Part shown: piece after piece, positions 1 to 37,230 of the stretch | How the letters are laid out: the number at the start of each line of letters is the position of its first letter | Numbering within the stretch: the stretch's first letter is position 1 | Assembly (NCBI RefSeq): GCF_900497805.2 | Contig: NW_020949602.1 | Span: forward strand, 5,405,691-5,469,690 | DNA length: 64,000 nucleotides | Direction: 5' to 3' | DNA from: Vombatus ursinus | Lineage: Eukaryota > Chordata > Mammalia > Diprotodontia > Vombatidae | Translations under genes and position numbers: made by a program | Notes under the pieces: model-generated | Told to the model about the DNA's origin: nothing | Databases searched by the model: none | The model's input: only the letters and a program-made list of their open reading frames with translations

Positions 1-189
1 TGAGGGTGTCCGAGGCAGGACCCAGGCCCAGGGCTTCCTGCCCCCAAGGCCTGCTCTCTCCCCACTATCCTAGACTGTCATACACTGGAGTATTTATGTA
101 CACGTCTTAGTCCTGCACCCAATTTTGAGCTTCATGAGGGAAAGAACCAGTATCTTAATAGATACATTTAAAGCTTGAAGCCATATCAT

Positions 190-300
190 GGATGAGGAGG
201 AACATGAGGCCTGAAGTCAGCAGATTTGCCCAATGGCTCCCTGGGAGCACTAACAGAGCTGGGATCTGTCCCCAAGCTTCCCGACTCGGCTACACCATCC
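190..300 (-). repeat. MIR/CORE-SINE fragment
   Basis: The plus strand reads as the reverse of a MIR-type SINE: a gaggaac..gaggcct stretch, then cagagctgggatctgt, then a degraded tRNA-like head. The copy is old and partial. Confidence 0.6.
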
Positions 301-742
301 CCTCCCATTTCTGATGCCCCTTTCTTTCTCTGAGTAGATAGGACCACCCAGTCCTGGCTCAGCCTGTCCTCTCCAACAAGGTGTTCTGTGATCAACCTCC
401 CAGCACAATCAAACTCTGAATCCAACAGGCAGCAGCTGCCAACGCTGCCACCACCATGGTTAAGAAATCATTCAGGAGATATGTTTAGGCACCTACTTTG
501 TGCCAGGCCTCATGGGACAAACAGCTTCCCACAGGGATCTGCATTTTAAAGAAGAGGATGCTGGCAAACCATGTCAAGCAATAACCTTGCCTGGGTAGAA
601 TTTCAGGCAGTGTCACATCCAGGAATCAGCCAGATCTCTCCTTCCTGAATTCAGGGACCCCTCAGACCTCTGAACATTTCTCTCATAGCTGCCATAGGAA
701 GCGTGTGTGTATGTGGGGGAGGGGGATGGACAGCCATCTCTA

Positions 743-26048
<25,306 letters not shown>

Positions 26049-26330
26049 GATCGCGGCTCGCGATCCCGCCGTGGCCCCGACCCCGCTCGAGATCCCGCGA
26101 GACTTGGGAGACGCTATGGGGAAGGGAGGGAGCGTCACTGGAGAGGAAAGGCGGGAGGGGCGGGGCCACAGGGGAGACAAGGGGTGAGGGGCGGGACTAC
26201 AACGCAGGGGCGTGGTTAAGGTGAGGGGCAGGGCTAGGGCTCAGGGGCGGACCCAGAAGGCGAGGGGCGGAGCCTGGGGAGAAGCGTAGGGGATGGAGAG
26301 CGCTCTGCTGCCGGAAGCCAGGGCGCCCCA
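26049..26330 (-). promoter_or_regulatory. MYSM1: MYSM1 core promoter with repeated GC boxes
   Basis: Just upstream of the ATG the sequence repeats GC-box-like units (gaggggcggg, aggggcggggcc, ggggcgga) about six times between 26145 and 26275, without a TATA box. A CpG-rich segment with gatcccgcgag lies at 26085-26105. This fits an SP-factor-driven, dispersed start site. The exact start site cannot be read from the sequence. Confidence 0.65.
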
Positions 26331-26394
26331 ATGATGCTGTAAACTTTGTGCCAAGCCACGAGCCTTGAGAGCTCGCAGATGTAGAGCTCACTCG

Positions 26395-26605
26395 TTTTAC
26401 TTTATTTTTGCCGTTAACTTTATTTTTGATTGATAATCATTTAAATTAAACTTTATTTTTTCCACCCAAAATTCCAATTTTTCTTCTTCCTGTCCCTCAC
26501 TATTGAAAAACAAAAACAAAAACAGAACTCGTAACAAATCTGCATAATCAAGCAAACCAGTGTCCACAACGATCGCTTGCTCCCCTGGTCTCAGCGTCAC
26601 ACCCT
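26395..26605 (-). mobile_element. L1 3' end fragment
   Basis: The reversed L1 3' UTR landmarks aactttattttttccaccc, tgtccctcactattgaaaaa and acaaatctgcataatcaagc match the copies at 39070 and 41150. Confidence 0.75.
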
Positions 26606-26609
26606 CTTA

Positions 26610-27185
26610 CTCAGCCTACAGATGACAGAGCTGAGTCCTAGGGAAGGGAAGGGGCAGGGTCAGAGAGACAGAGCTGAAGGAAGTGTCCAAGGCCAGTTAG
26701 TCCAACTGCCTCATTTTACCGATGGGGAACTGAAGCCCGGAAAGGCTAGTTGACTTCAGATCGGAGTTGGAAGAAGGCCATCTAATTGAAAGATCAAAGA
26801 GCTAAGTCCCAGGAAACTTAGAGTGAATTAAGATCATAGATTTGGAGGGTGGATTTCAGAGGCCATCTGGTCATTTTACAGATGGAGAAACTGAGTGCTA
26901 GAGAGGGTGAGTGACTTAGCCAAGGTCGTGAGGGAGTAGTAATTATAGCTGAGATTTTATATCGTGCCTTCAAGTTTATATAGAGTCATAAATCTGGAGC
27001 CGGATCTCATCAAGCTCCCATCTTTTGCCGATGAGGAAACTGAGGCCCAGAGAGCCTTGCATAGGATCACAGAGCTGACCCCAGAGTCAGTGCTTTTTAT
27101 ATCTAGAATTGAAAGGAGGCTTACAGATTGTGACAGCCCTCTCATTTCACAGATCAGGAACAGAGAATTTGTTAGTCAATAAACA
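26610..27185 (-). repeat. Cluster of MIR-type SINE pieces
   Basis: Several reversed MIR cores follow each other, with gatggggaactgaagcccgg, gatggagaaactgagtgcta and gatgaggaaactgaggccca as landmarks. They are probably three independent old insertions or an internal duplication. Confidence 0.65.
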
Positions 27186-27324
27186 TTTATAATGTGGTAT
27201 TTGATACGTAACACATAACATAATATAGAATAATAATGTGAACCTATGATCATAGGTTCTTTTGTAAAGTTGTAGGACTTTACAGACTCTGTAAATGTGA
27301 CCTACAGCCCCGATGATCAGAATG

Positions 27325-27600
27325 ATCCCAACAATAATAATCAGTATTTCTGTAGCACTTTAAGGTTTGCAAAACACTTTGTATATATTTATTAACTCAT
27401 TTGATCCTCACAACAACTTGGGGAGGCAAGTGCTATTATTACTCTCATTTTACAGATCAGGAAACTGAGGCAGATGGAGGTTAAGTGACTTGCCCAGGGT
27501 CTCACAGCTAAGGAGTGTCTGAGGTTGGATTTGAACTCAGGTCTTCCTGATTCCAGGCCCTGTGCCACCTAGCTGTCATTTAACCGTTCTGGGGCTTAGT
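27325..27600 (-). repeat. THER1 CORE-SINE, near full length
   Basis: Reversed THER1 order is complete: tttaaggtttgcaaaacact, ctcatttgatcctcacaaca, gatcaggaaactgaggcaga, gtgacttgcccagggtctca, then the head at gtgccacctagctg. Confidence 0.85.
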
Positions 27601-27999
27601 TTCCTCTTCTGTAAAATGAGAGGGTTGAACCTGATCTAGTTGTTAAGAACTCTAAAGCCGTGGAAAGGATTGGGTGGGGTAAGTCCCAACGGTTGGCTTA
27701 GCTGAGATTCCAGCTTTGTTGGATGGCCATCTCTACCAGCTCCTCTTCAATCCCCTCCTCCCAGTCTTATTAAGTAAAATTCCAGGGCATCACCTGGGCC
27801 CGAAGTTGGAAAGAATTCACTTACCCCAGGGCGTACATGTCAGGTGGGCCTGAGGAAGCTGCCCCTGAGGAGGAAAGTAAAATCATTCAGAAAGAGAAAT
27901 TTTATCTTAGGGAAATTTTGCTGAGCTGCCTCTGTCCACTACTTGGTGATCTCACTCACAGGAAGGTTAAAATAGATCTGAGGCAGAGGATTTACATCT

Positions 28000-28170
28000 T
28001 TTTTTATGTCATGGACCCCCCTTGGCAATTCGGTGAAACCTACCACGGACCCCTTTTCAGAATCTTATTTGTGAATGCATAAAATGGTGAAAAAAAGCAT
28101 GTAGTTATTTTCCCATCTAAGTTCATGGACCCCCTAAAATCTATCCATGAATCCCTAAGGGGTGTCTGTG
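28000..28170 (-). mobile_element. hAT-type nonautonomous DNA transposon fragment
   Basis: The landmarks catggaccccccttggcaat, accccttttcagaatcttat and catggaccccctaaaatcta match the family at 20995-21185. Confidence 0.6.
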
Positions 28171-29269
28171 TCTCCCACCAGGAGAAAAGCCCCTTCTCTT
28201 AGGCACTGGGTTATTTCATTAGAAAGCTGAGGCCACTCCCCTGCCTCTGCAGTTCAGGGAAAAAGCAGTAGATGGCGGTCGTAGCTCAGTAGAAAACTGG
28301 CAGATAATATCACAGAATTTGATAAAGCCGCCAGGACATGCTGTCAGCGGCTGTAGGAGAAAGCAGCAAGCGGCAGCTTCAGAGGCGATGAGAGAGGTCT
28401 TTTAAGGCTCGGTCACAGACCTGTGTGTACGGGACATTTCCCTTATTATTTGCTTTGCTTTTCTGTTCTATTGAAATGCTTTTTGCTTTGATTAATGTGT
28501 AACCTGGTTTGGTGCATTAAAAAGAAATCATGGGTGGGGGCTCTTGGACTGTGGCTTTGAATAGATATTGACTCAAAGAGTGACTGGCACCTGAGTGCAG
28601 CCTCCAGCCACTCACATCTGAGGGAGGTCCCACACTACCTTAAGGTGTAGATATGTCAGAATCCAAAACGAGAAAGGCTCAAGAAAATTTGAGGAGGGAG
28701 AAATCACTTTCAGCTGGGAAGATATGACATCTGAAGTGGGTCCTGGAGGAAAAGAAGGATTTCAAATATTAATGATGTAGAAGGAATGCATTTGAGGCAC
28801 AGAGAAAATTCCCAGTGAGGAGAATGAAACGAGGAAAGGTCCAGGAGCTTAGTTTGGCTAGAAGGTGATGGTATGGAAATGAAGATGGTACAATAAGGGC
28901 CGGAGCACACACCATGGAATTTGGTTATATTAGCGATGGAAGACGGGCCAATGTAGACTAAATTTTCCAATAAGTGTGTGAGGAGCAAGAAGGATTAAGT
29001 TAGTTATTCACTGGACTTGGGTTTGAATCCAAGCTTTGCTATGTGATCTTCACCTCTTTGTAACTTTGTCCTCATCTTGGCCTCAGTTTCCTCATCTGCC
29101 CAAGGAGAGGGTTGGAGCTCCAAATCTCATGATCCTTTGTACTAACATTTTCAATAGCTCTTCAAGGTGTACAAAGACATTTCTTCCCAACAAACCACCT
29201 CTCATGGCTCCACATTTACCGGTAAAATGAACCCTAGTTCTTTAGATCTGTGAGTTGCCTCTATAGAGC

Positions 29270-29470
29270 CTAATTGGCCAGGTCAGTGGATAGAGAGCCG
29301 GATTTGAGTCAGGAAGACCTGAATTTGAATCCAGCCTCAGGTACTTCATCATTGTAGACATGTCACTTTAACTTCTTGCGGCCTCAGGTTCCCCAAGTGT
29401 AAAATGGGGATAGTAATTGTGAAGATCAAGTAAGTTAAGTGGAAAGCCCTGTACAAATGCAATCATTGTC
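29270..29470 (+). repeat. MIR/MAR SINE
   Basis: The head (tggatagagagccggatttg) and core (gtgtaaaatggggatagtaa) are readable, with a 3' end near 29465. A second diverged copy in the same orientation lies at 28995-29130. Confidence 0.7.
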
Positions 29471-29639
29471 TCCATCACCAGCCAATCATCATGGCCTCTG
29501 CCATTGTAATGGATGGGGAAACCAAAGCTTCCAGAGATTCTCATCCAGCTAGTAAGCGCCAATGGCAGTCTTTGAATCCAGGTCTCCTGACTCGAATTTC
29601 GGCACTTTTTGCCAATTTATTGTGTCACTTCTGTGTCCC

Positions 29640-30005
29640 TGCCTACAAGGAGTTTCTAGTCTGGCTGGGCAGATGAGCTGCTATATGCCCATGAAACAGT
29701 TACTGCACCATTACAAGTAATATTCAACAAAGTGTATGTTAGTGAATGTGGTGTCAAAATAAGGGATAGGCCCATCAAGGGCTGAGAGGCATCATGGAGA
29801 AGAAGCAGGGCCTTGATGGAAAAATGGACTGACGATGAGGAGGGGAAGGGAAATTCTAGGAGAGGAAAATGTATGAGGAGGATGGTAATGGGGCTTCCCT
29901 GGAGCGGAGGATCTATGTTAGTGAGTAGTAAGAGATGAGCTTGGAGAGCGAAAGGAAAGCAGCTGGGGGAAGAGCTTTGAATGCCAGACTGAGGAGTCTG
30001 GATTT
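29640..30005 (+). repeat. Ancient noncoding interspersed repeat
   Basis: The segment gagctttgaatgccagactg, aggagtctggatttgatttc recurs in similar form at 59880-59960. It belongs to an old family that I cannot name with certainty. Confidence 0.5.
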
Positions 30006-30270
30006 GATTTCATATGCAATGATAATAGTAGCTGGCATTTATGTAGTACTTTAAGGTTTGCAAAGTACTTGACAAACATCATTTGATCCTCACAATAGCT
30101 CTGGGAGAAAGGTATTATTATACTCATTTTACAGGTGAGGAAACTGAAGCAGATGGACACTTATGTGCCTTACCCAGAGTCACCCAGCTACAAAGCACTG
30201 AGATAAGATTTGAATTCAGTGCTTTTCTGACTCCAGGCCTAGGACTGTCCACTGTGTGACCTAGTTCCCC
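30005..30270 (-). repeat. THER1 CORE-SINE
   Basis: The reversed element shows tactttaaggtttgcaaagt, aggtgaggaaactgaagcag and a head ending near 30265. Confidence 0.85.
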
Positions 30271-30302
30271 AAAAGGGAACTCTGCAGAGATAGGGTGATA
30301 TG

Positions 30303-30540
30303 TAGTTGTTGTTGTTCACTCATTTTTGACCATTTCTGACCCCATTTGGGGTTTTCTTGGCAAAGACACAGGAGTGGTTTGCCATTTCCTTCTCCAGCTC
30401 ATTTTACAGTTGAGGAAACTGAGGCAAACAGGGTGAAGTGACTTGCCCAGGGTCACACAACTAGTAAGTTTCTGAGGTTGAATTTGAACTCAAGTCTTCA
30501 CAACTTCAGGCCCAGCACTCCATTTACTGTGCCATCTGTG
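30303..30540 (-). repeat. MAR1-type SINE, near full length
   Basis: The reversed tail gttgttgttcactcattttt, the ccccatttggggttttcttg block, the core and the tRNA-like head are all present in order. Confidence 0.9.
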
Positions 30541-32340
30541 ATACACAGTATGGGGTGTGAATCCTGGCACTGCCGATGATGATGATGATGATGATGATGT
30601 CTTTTTTTTAATCTTATATATCATCATCTTATGCTATATATCATCAAGGTGATTTTTCTTATGCTCCACAAATAGAGAAGCAAAGCAATCCTTTCTCAAG
30701 GGTCTCGCATTCTAAAAGCAGAAACTCCCAGGTATAAGGAGGCTTCATCTGCAGGTCCCCATCCTCTGGGGACAGGGGTAAAGCAGAACATGACCCATCT
30801 TTTAAAATGTTATTTCCTTGATAAAATCGTCTCCATTTCTTCTGCTGAATCATTTCAGCAGGAGGCTTGGCCGGAAGAAGAGCCGGCAGGCTCGGGGCTC
30901 TGCTCAGGGCTCCTGGGCCCCAGGTCCAGGGCTGTCCGCATCTGGGGCTGAGGCTCTGAGGTCGTCACGGTGGTGGTGGTGGTGGTGGACTGGCTTTGGC
31001 TGCACCGTCCAGGTGTTTAGAAAAGGTGTGTGAAATTGATTCAGATCGTATGTCTCCCTTATTTAACCTCCCACAAACTTGTGTTCTTCTTTCTTATGTA
31101 GGGCAGCTCCGAACTTGGGTGGTTTGGGGCTGGCGAAATTTGTAAGTGAAAGGCAGGAATTTGAAGTGGAGGCCGATAGGCTCACAGCAGCTACACCTAA
31201 ATGCTTTGTAATTTTTAATTTTTTGTCTTTCCTCTTCCAGGTCATTTGCTAGACTCAAAGGATCTTGTGGGGTGGAGGGAAACTGAGGCAGCTCCCAGCC
31301 TCAAAGGTCCCGTAGGTTGGTTGAAATAGATTTTATGGGGCACAAAGCCGCCAAATGGTTAAATGGGAATGGTAAGGCTTGGGACAGAGGCACGGATTCT
31401 ACCTGGAAGGAGGAAACGAGTTCAGAAGAGGCAGAACGTCTCTGGGTTCTGATGACCTGGCTCACTGTTCTGAGTTTCAAAAGAACTTGGCCACTGAGAG
31501 CCTAGATCACAAGATTAGACAGACTTTTTATCAGCTTGCATCCTCTGACTAAGTGTATGAGGGCCCGTTCTAACAGAACCTCTGGGGTCTGAGTGAACAG
31601 AGAGATGGCAAAGCCCACTCTTCCTCTGAGAGGGAGCATCTCAGCTGCACAGGAAGGGTTAGGATGTGACCCCGGGTCCTCTGATTCCAAGGGGAGCAGA
31701 ACTAGCCAGAAACAAGCCCATTTAGAACAGGACAATTACATCACCTGAAGACACCAAACACCCAATAACGTGGGACGCATGCATTGTACCTCTGCATCCC
31801 TGATTTGGCCACAGCTGTTCCCTATGTGGGTCACCCCCACGTGTCTCCTGGTCAAACATGTGTGATTCTCACGTGTGATTCTAATATGTGGCTTTCCTTC
31901 CTTCAGTGGCAGGCATATTTCTGGGAGAGTGTGCCCCAGGTTTAGGGTGGGTGACTATTCTGTTAGTATTTTTCTCGTTAAGCTACTCCATTAAAAACCC
32001 TTTATTTTGACCTAATTATGTCCTCTGGCCATGTAGTTAAAGTAAACATATGGGGGGGAGTGGGTTCCTAAGCTTTGGTTTTGAGTCAGTACAGACCCAA
32101 AGACCACCTTTAATATGACTGTAACTTTTCTTGGTGGCCTATGTGGGAGACAGAGCTTCTCTAGGTTCTATACCAACATTTCGAGCTCATATCCCCCTCT
32201 CCCCTCTCTTCTCTTCTCTGCCTTTATTTTCCAGCTCCCATTTGGGGATGACTCCACCCTGGGCCTATTCTCCAGGCAGCTCTGCCCCTTCACAAGCCTG
32301 GCTCCCTCTCCCAGCACTCCCCTTTATCTTTTGTTTTACC
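30540..32340. other. Intergenic, little recognised
   Basis: Apart from the GAT run and a short GGT run at 30970-30990, I see no repeat family and no coding sequence with recognisable homology. Confidence 0.5.
30577..30600. repeat. (GAT)n microsatellite
   Basis: About eight tandem GAT units. Confidence 0.9.
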
Positions 32341-32344
32341 CTAT

Positions 32345-32460
32345 TAGAATGTAAAGTCCTCTAGAGTAGGGACCATCTTGTTCTCTTACATTTTTATCCC
32401 CACTACTTAGCACAGTGCTTGGCACTTGTAAATACCAAGTAAATGAGCTGTTGATCTATT
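32345..32460 (+). repeat. L2-type 3' tail
   Basis: The stretch aaagtcctctagagtaggga, cttagcacagtgcttggcac and ccaagtaaatgagctg is the L2 terminal signature. Confidence 0.65.
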
Positions 32461-33254
32461 TTTTTTTTGTATCATCGTGATTTATGTAAACAATACATGT
32501 ATGTACACATATGTATGCAGTATACATATAGCTAGACATCTCTGTCTTTCTCTCTCTGTCTCTCTCTGTGTCTCTGTCTCTCTTTGAGCCTCATAATCAG
32601 AGCTAGGGCTTTTCCCCATATTTAGAGGAGGGGTTACACCTTCCTCACAGCATTCCAAAGACAGCTATCCCCCTGCCTCCCATTTCAAGGTCCTGTGCCA
32701 AGCTGTGGCCCCTCCCCTCGAAGGTTGGAGGTGAAGAAGGCAGGTCTTAGGAGAGGGACCCAGAGCAAGGGGGCTTCTCGGTTTACAGCCTTTTCTTTCC
32801 TGGTACTCACTGAACCCTCGCTTTCTCCTGCTGATGCCACTTCTCTCTCTCAGCATCTTTGCCAAGGCTGGCTGCTTCTCTCAGACCCCCTCACACATAG
32901 GGCTGGTAGGTGAGGGGAGCAGATCCCTTTATCCCATTTGCCATTTCAGACGCTCCTTCTATCACCATCACTCTGCATCAGTCTCTCCTCCTTTCAGATT
33001 CACTCCATCCTATGCACGGCCCCCAGCTCAACCTCCTTCCTCTCTAAGGGGGCTCACAGTCTTCTCCTTTCCAACCCCTGCCCCCTTAAAACACTTTGGC
33101 CTCTTTCCTCAATTTCCTCCTTTCTTGTGACCTATGCCCACACACAGAAGTGGCCAAACCTCAGAGTTCCGGACCTCCAACTGAATTTATCCCAGGTGAC
33201 AAAATCCCCAATTACCTGTTGTTTCCACAACCCAGTATAAATGTCGTTACTGCA

Positions 33255-33480
33255 GAGACAGCCAGCTGTTAAAGTGGACAGATAGTGTTGGATCTGGATT
33301 CAAATGACCTGAGTCCCGATCTTGCTTTGTAACCCTTGGCAAATCATTTGACCTCTGTGTGCCTCAGTTTCCTCATCTGTAGAGTGAGAATAATAATAGC
33401 ACATACCTCATGGGATTGTTGTGAGGTATGAGATAACAGCTAAACCACTTAAAGCCTCTTATAAATGGCAGCTGTCACTA
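33255..33480 (+). repeat. MIR/THER1 SINE
   Basis: Head, tcagtttcctcatctgtaga, acctcatgggattgttgtga and a 3' end at about 33475 are in order. A reversed MIR follows at 33480-33600. Confidence 0.75.
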
Positions 33481-33599
33481 TAATTATTCCAGTTTGACAG
33501 ATGAGGAAATTGAGGCTCAGTGACATACAATGACTTTCCCAGAATCATACAATTAGAAGGCAGAGAGGGAAATTGAACGTAGGTCTCTTAAGCACCTTC

Positions 33600-34530
33600 T
33601 GGTGAGTGTAAAATGGTCCAGGATGACCAGAGTCACTTGGGATTAATTAGGGCATTTTTTAACCCTTCCTTTTCTAAAATTCCCCATTAGGAACTTCAAG
33701 ACTTGAACTCCCATCGTAACAGATCGAAAGCAGTGGTCCATAGGTAAAAATAGTGTGGGATTCCCCAAGCTGAGTCCTGATTGCCAGGAGTTAGAGGAAA
33801 ATGCTCCTTAACCCACTAAGTGAGCCAGCTGAACACGTCTCCTACAGAAGCCTAGCAGTAACAAGCTGTGAGCTGATTGGGAATTCATCAGTTTCACAAA
33901 GGTGGTTTTTCATTATGATGTCAATCATGTTCCCAAGTCCAGGAGAGAGCAAAAATGAAGGGGGTGGGGAGGGAGAACTCAGTCTTCTAGAATCTGGCTC
34001 CATGTGCAAACACACCTACAAAAATATTAGCTCTTTCCAGCCTTGTAAAACTTTTTTTTCCTTACATTCTTGGCTTTTTAATTTTCAAAAGCTACAATTA
34101 CAATGTAATGAATATCGAGAAAGCCAAATACGTATTTGCCAGCCCAGCTTTGGCATTTGTGAAATAGAAGCTACCTTGTGCAAAATAAACGACCTTGAAC
34201 TCGAGAACTCGAGATTTTTCCCACCGTGTAAACTGCTGGCAATGGTCTGTTGAGACTTTCCTGGGAGAAATGAACCTTTTCCCTCCTAGGCCTTGTTTCA
34301 TTAATTCAGTCCAAGGGGTAAAAGAAATTAAACTTTCAGGTGCCCTTTAAAAAACAAATCTCAATCCTTGGTGTAGAAAAATTGGTTTGTTATTGTGGTG
34401 GTTGTTTAAAGAAAACTCTTTTTCCCTCTTTCCTGCAAAGATAGAATTATCGATTCATGAGTTTAAGAAGAGCTCACAGGCGGTCAAAGCCAAGCATCAA
34501 CGGTCCCTATAATCCCCACAAGGTAAAGGC
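33600..34530. other. Unassigned, apparently non-repetitive stretch
   Basis: I recognise no repeat here and no coding homology. A 150-codon frame at 33801-34253 has no recognisable motif. The stretch is a candidate for conserved noncoding DNA, by exclusion only. Confidence 0.35.
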
Positions 34531-34534
34531 ATCC

Positions 34535-34765
34535 TCTTGTGATGGCTCAGTCGTGTCCAACTTTTTGTGACCCCATTTGGGGTTTTCTTGGCAAAGATAA
34601 CTAGAGTGGTTTGCCATTTCCTTCTCTGTCTCATTTTACAGATGAGGAAACTGAGGCAAACAGACCAGGGTCACACAGCTAGTATGTGTCTGAAGGCAGA
34701 TTTGAACTGAGGTCTTTCTGACTCTAGGCCCAACTGCTCTATCCACTGTGCTGTCTAGTCTCCCA
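34535..34765 (-). repeat. MAR1-type SINE
   Basis: The reversed tail and ccccatttggggttttcttg block are followed by core and head. It lacks part of the middle after gaggcaaacag. Confidence 0.85.
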
Positions 34766-34814
34766 TAAAAGCATCTAGACCTACAATGATAGAAAACTTT
34801 CTAAAAAGGCAACA

Positions 34815-35025
34815 GATTATGAAATAATAGTAACTCCCATTTTTGTGGCACTGTAAGGTTTCCAAAACACTTTCCCCACAACAACCTTAAAAGGCAGGTA
34901 GAATGTGGATCACTGTTCTCATTTTACAGAAGAGAAAGATGAGGTCTGGACAAATGAAATGAATTTCCCAGAGTTGCCCAGCTAATAAGGAACAGACGGT
35001 GAGTTGGAATCTTTCCTGATTCAAA
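34815..35025 (-). repeat. THER1 CORE-SINE fragment
   Basis: The reversed landmarks actgtaaggtttccaaaaca and cattttacagaagagaaaga are present; the copy is diverged. Confidence 0.65.
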
Positions 35026-35424
35026 GCTCGCTGCTTTTTCCTCTTTGGGGAGAGTTGTAATTATGAGGGAGTTCTTTTTTATGCGACTTTGTGGTTTTGT
35101 ATCCCCAGAGCCCAGAGTAACACAGGTGCTGACAAGATACTGGTTGAGCTTTGTTTGTTGTTGAATTGACCGGTTGGGAGTCTTGGGCAATGAGGGATTG
35201 AGTTTCAGGATTACGTTGGTAGTGAAAGGAGAGATGTCAGAAGCATTGTGAAGGCTGAATCGACAAGACTTGGAGTCTTAGGAGGGAAGAGAGTCAGGTT
35301 TTATACCTGGGTGTTTGGGAGGATGGTGGTACCCTCCACAGGTTGTGAGATGGCCCTTTCTGTTATTTCACCTCTATACAGATTATAAACTATTTGAGGT
35401 ACCCCCACTAGGTCTACACCCCAA

Positions 35425-36045
35425 AGGGATCAAAGGAAAAGGATCTAAATGTACAAAAATATGTATGGCAGCTCTTTTTATGATGGCAAAGAATTAGAAA
35501 TTGAGGGGATGCTCATCAATTGAGGAATGGCTGAATAAGTTGTGGCGTACGATTGTGATGAAATACTATTGTGCTGTGGGACATGAAGAGAGGGGTGGTT
35601 TCAGAAAAAAACAAAATGAAACAAAACATGGCAAGACCTACGTGAACTGTTGCAAAGGGAAGTGAAAAGAACCTGGTGATCATTGTGCACAGTAACACCA
35701 ACGTTGTTGTGATGATCAGCTGTGAAAGACTTGGCTACTTTGGTCAAGTAGTGATCCAGGACAATTCCAAAGGACCCATAATGAAAAATGCTGTCTGCCT
35801 CCAGAGAGAAAACTGATGGACTCTGAGTGCAAACTGAAGTATAATGTTCTCACTGTCTCTATTTTTTTTTTGCAATGTGGCTGTTATGGAAATATGTTTT
35901 GCATGACTTCACGTGTATAATAGATATCATATTGTTTGCTTTTTCAGTGGATGGAGAGGGATGGGGGGAGGAAGAGAATCTGGAACTCAAAATTTAAAAA
36001 AAGTTAAACATAAATACTAATTTTTTTAAAAGACAAAAAAAAAAA
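35425..36045 (+). mobile_element. L1 3' end
   Basis: The plus strand reads the end of ORF2 (ggcagctctttttatgatgg, then tgaggaatggctgaataagt) and the 3' UTR (caggacaattccaaaggacc, gaaatatgttttgcatgact), ending in an A-rich tail. The copy is 5'-truncated. Confidence 0.85.
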
Positions 36046-36046
36046 C

Positions 36047-36155
36047 TCCTTGAAGTCACGGACTATTTTTTGCCTCTTTTTGCAGCCCCATTACTTAGTA
36101 CAGTGCCTGGCACATAGTAAGTATTTAATAAGTGTTTATTGATTGATTGGTTGAT
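36047..36155 (+). repeat. L2-type 3' tail
   Basis: The signature ctccttgaagtcacggacta, cagtgcctggcacatagtaa and ttgattgattggttg is well preserved. Confidence 0.75.
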
Positions 36156-36429
36156 ACAGATGGACTGTATTTCCCACCCCCACCCCCTCCACTCAGTGGA
36201 GAAGTGGCTAGAACACTGGACTTGGGGGTCAGAGGTTTAGAGCTAGGAGGGACATTAGAGGCCATCTAATACAAATCTCTCATTTCAGATATTAATATGA
36301 GGCAGGTGCTTTACTGACAGCGTTCTTCGGACACCATCTCGGGGGATTTGTTGGTTAGAATCTGTTACTAATTTTGATTCAGTAAAGGCATTCTACAGAA
36401 TAATGGGGAAAAAAGAATTTATGAACTTG

Positions 36430-36925
36430 GACTATGGGTAGCTCACTTTTATATAGTATTTTAAGGTTTACAAAGTTCTTTAGAGTTATTATTTTATTTA
36501 AATCTTGAAACAGCTCTGTGAGGTAGGGATTATTAATTAATATCCCTGTTTCACAGACGGTGGAAGCTAGGTGGCATAGTGTATAATCACAGGGCTTGGA
36601 ACAGGAAGACTCATCTTCATGAGTTCAAATCTGGCCTCAGACACTAACTGTGTAACCTTGGGTAAGTTGCTTAACCCTATTTGCCTCAGTTTCCTCATTT
36701 GTAAAGTAAGCTGGAGAATGAAATGGCAAACCACTCCACTATCCCTGCCAAGAAAACCCCAAATGGAGTCACAAAGAGTTGGACAGGACTGAAAGCAACT
36801 GAACAGCAATTTCACAGATTTGAAAATGGGGTCCACCTAGATTAGATGCTTGTCCAAGGTCACACAGGTAAGTAATTGGTAAAGCTGGGATTCAAACCTA
36901 TGTCTTCCAACTTCACTGTACCACA
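36430..36925 (-). repeat. Older CORE-SINE split by a MAR1 insertion
   Basis: A reversed THER1/MIR runs from tatagtattttaaggtttac to the gtttcacaga core, then resumes after the MAR1 at 36558-36809 with gtccaaggtcacacaggtaa and a decayed head. Confidence 0.75.
36558..36809 (+). repeat. MAR1-type SINE nested in a CORE-SINE
   Basis: The full order head, core, ctggagaatgaaatggcaaa, ccccaaatggagtcacaaag, gactgaaagcaactgaacag is present. It is flanked by the direct repeat tttcacaga at 36549-36557 and 36810-36818, a likely target-site duplication. Confidence 0.88.
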
Positions 36926-37114
36926 GAGAATCCCATTTCACAATTTCCTAACTGCAGGACCTATCTGAATCTCAGTTGTCTGTGGGTAGGGACTGTACCT
37001 CTTTATTGATATAAGAAATTCTCGGGCTAGGAAACTCAACTCTGCTAATACATGTCAGCATTTTCCTTAGCAATTTGTCACCTGGTAAGTTTTAAACTGC
37101 AGCACTCCCCACTC

Positions 37115-37230
37115 CAAGCCACTCTTTCTTATCTGTAAAATGGGGATAATCGTAGCACCTACCACTCAGGGCTGTTTGGGGCTCAGATAAGATCACATCA
37201 GTCAAGCAAGTGCTTTGTCAACCTTGGAAC
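37115..37230 (+). repeat. MIR 3' part
   Basis: The landmarks ttatctgtaaaatggggata, accactcagggctgtttggg and agtgctttgtcaaccttgga are in MIR order. Confidence 0.65.

Noticed and set aside
33801-34253. 150-codon plus-strand frame
   Set aside because: No recognisable motif and no splice context that extends it; chance length in a low-stop region.
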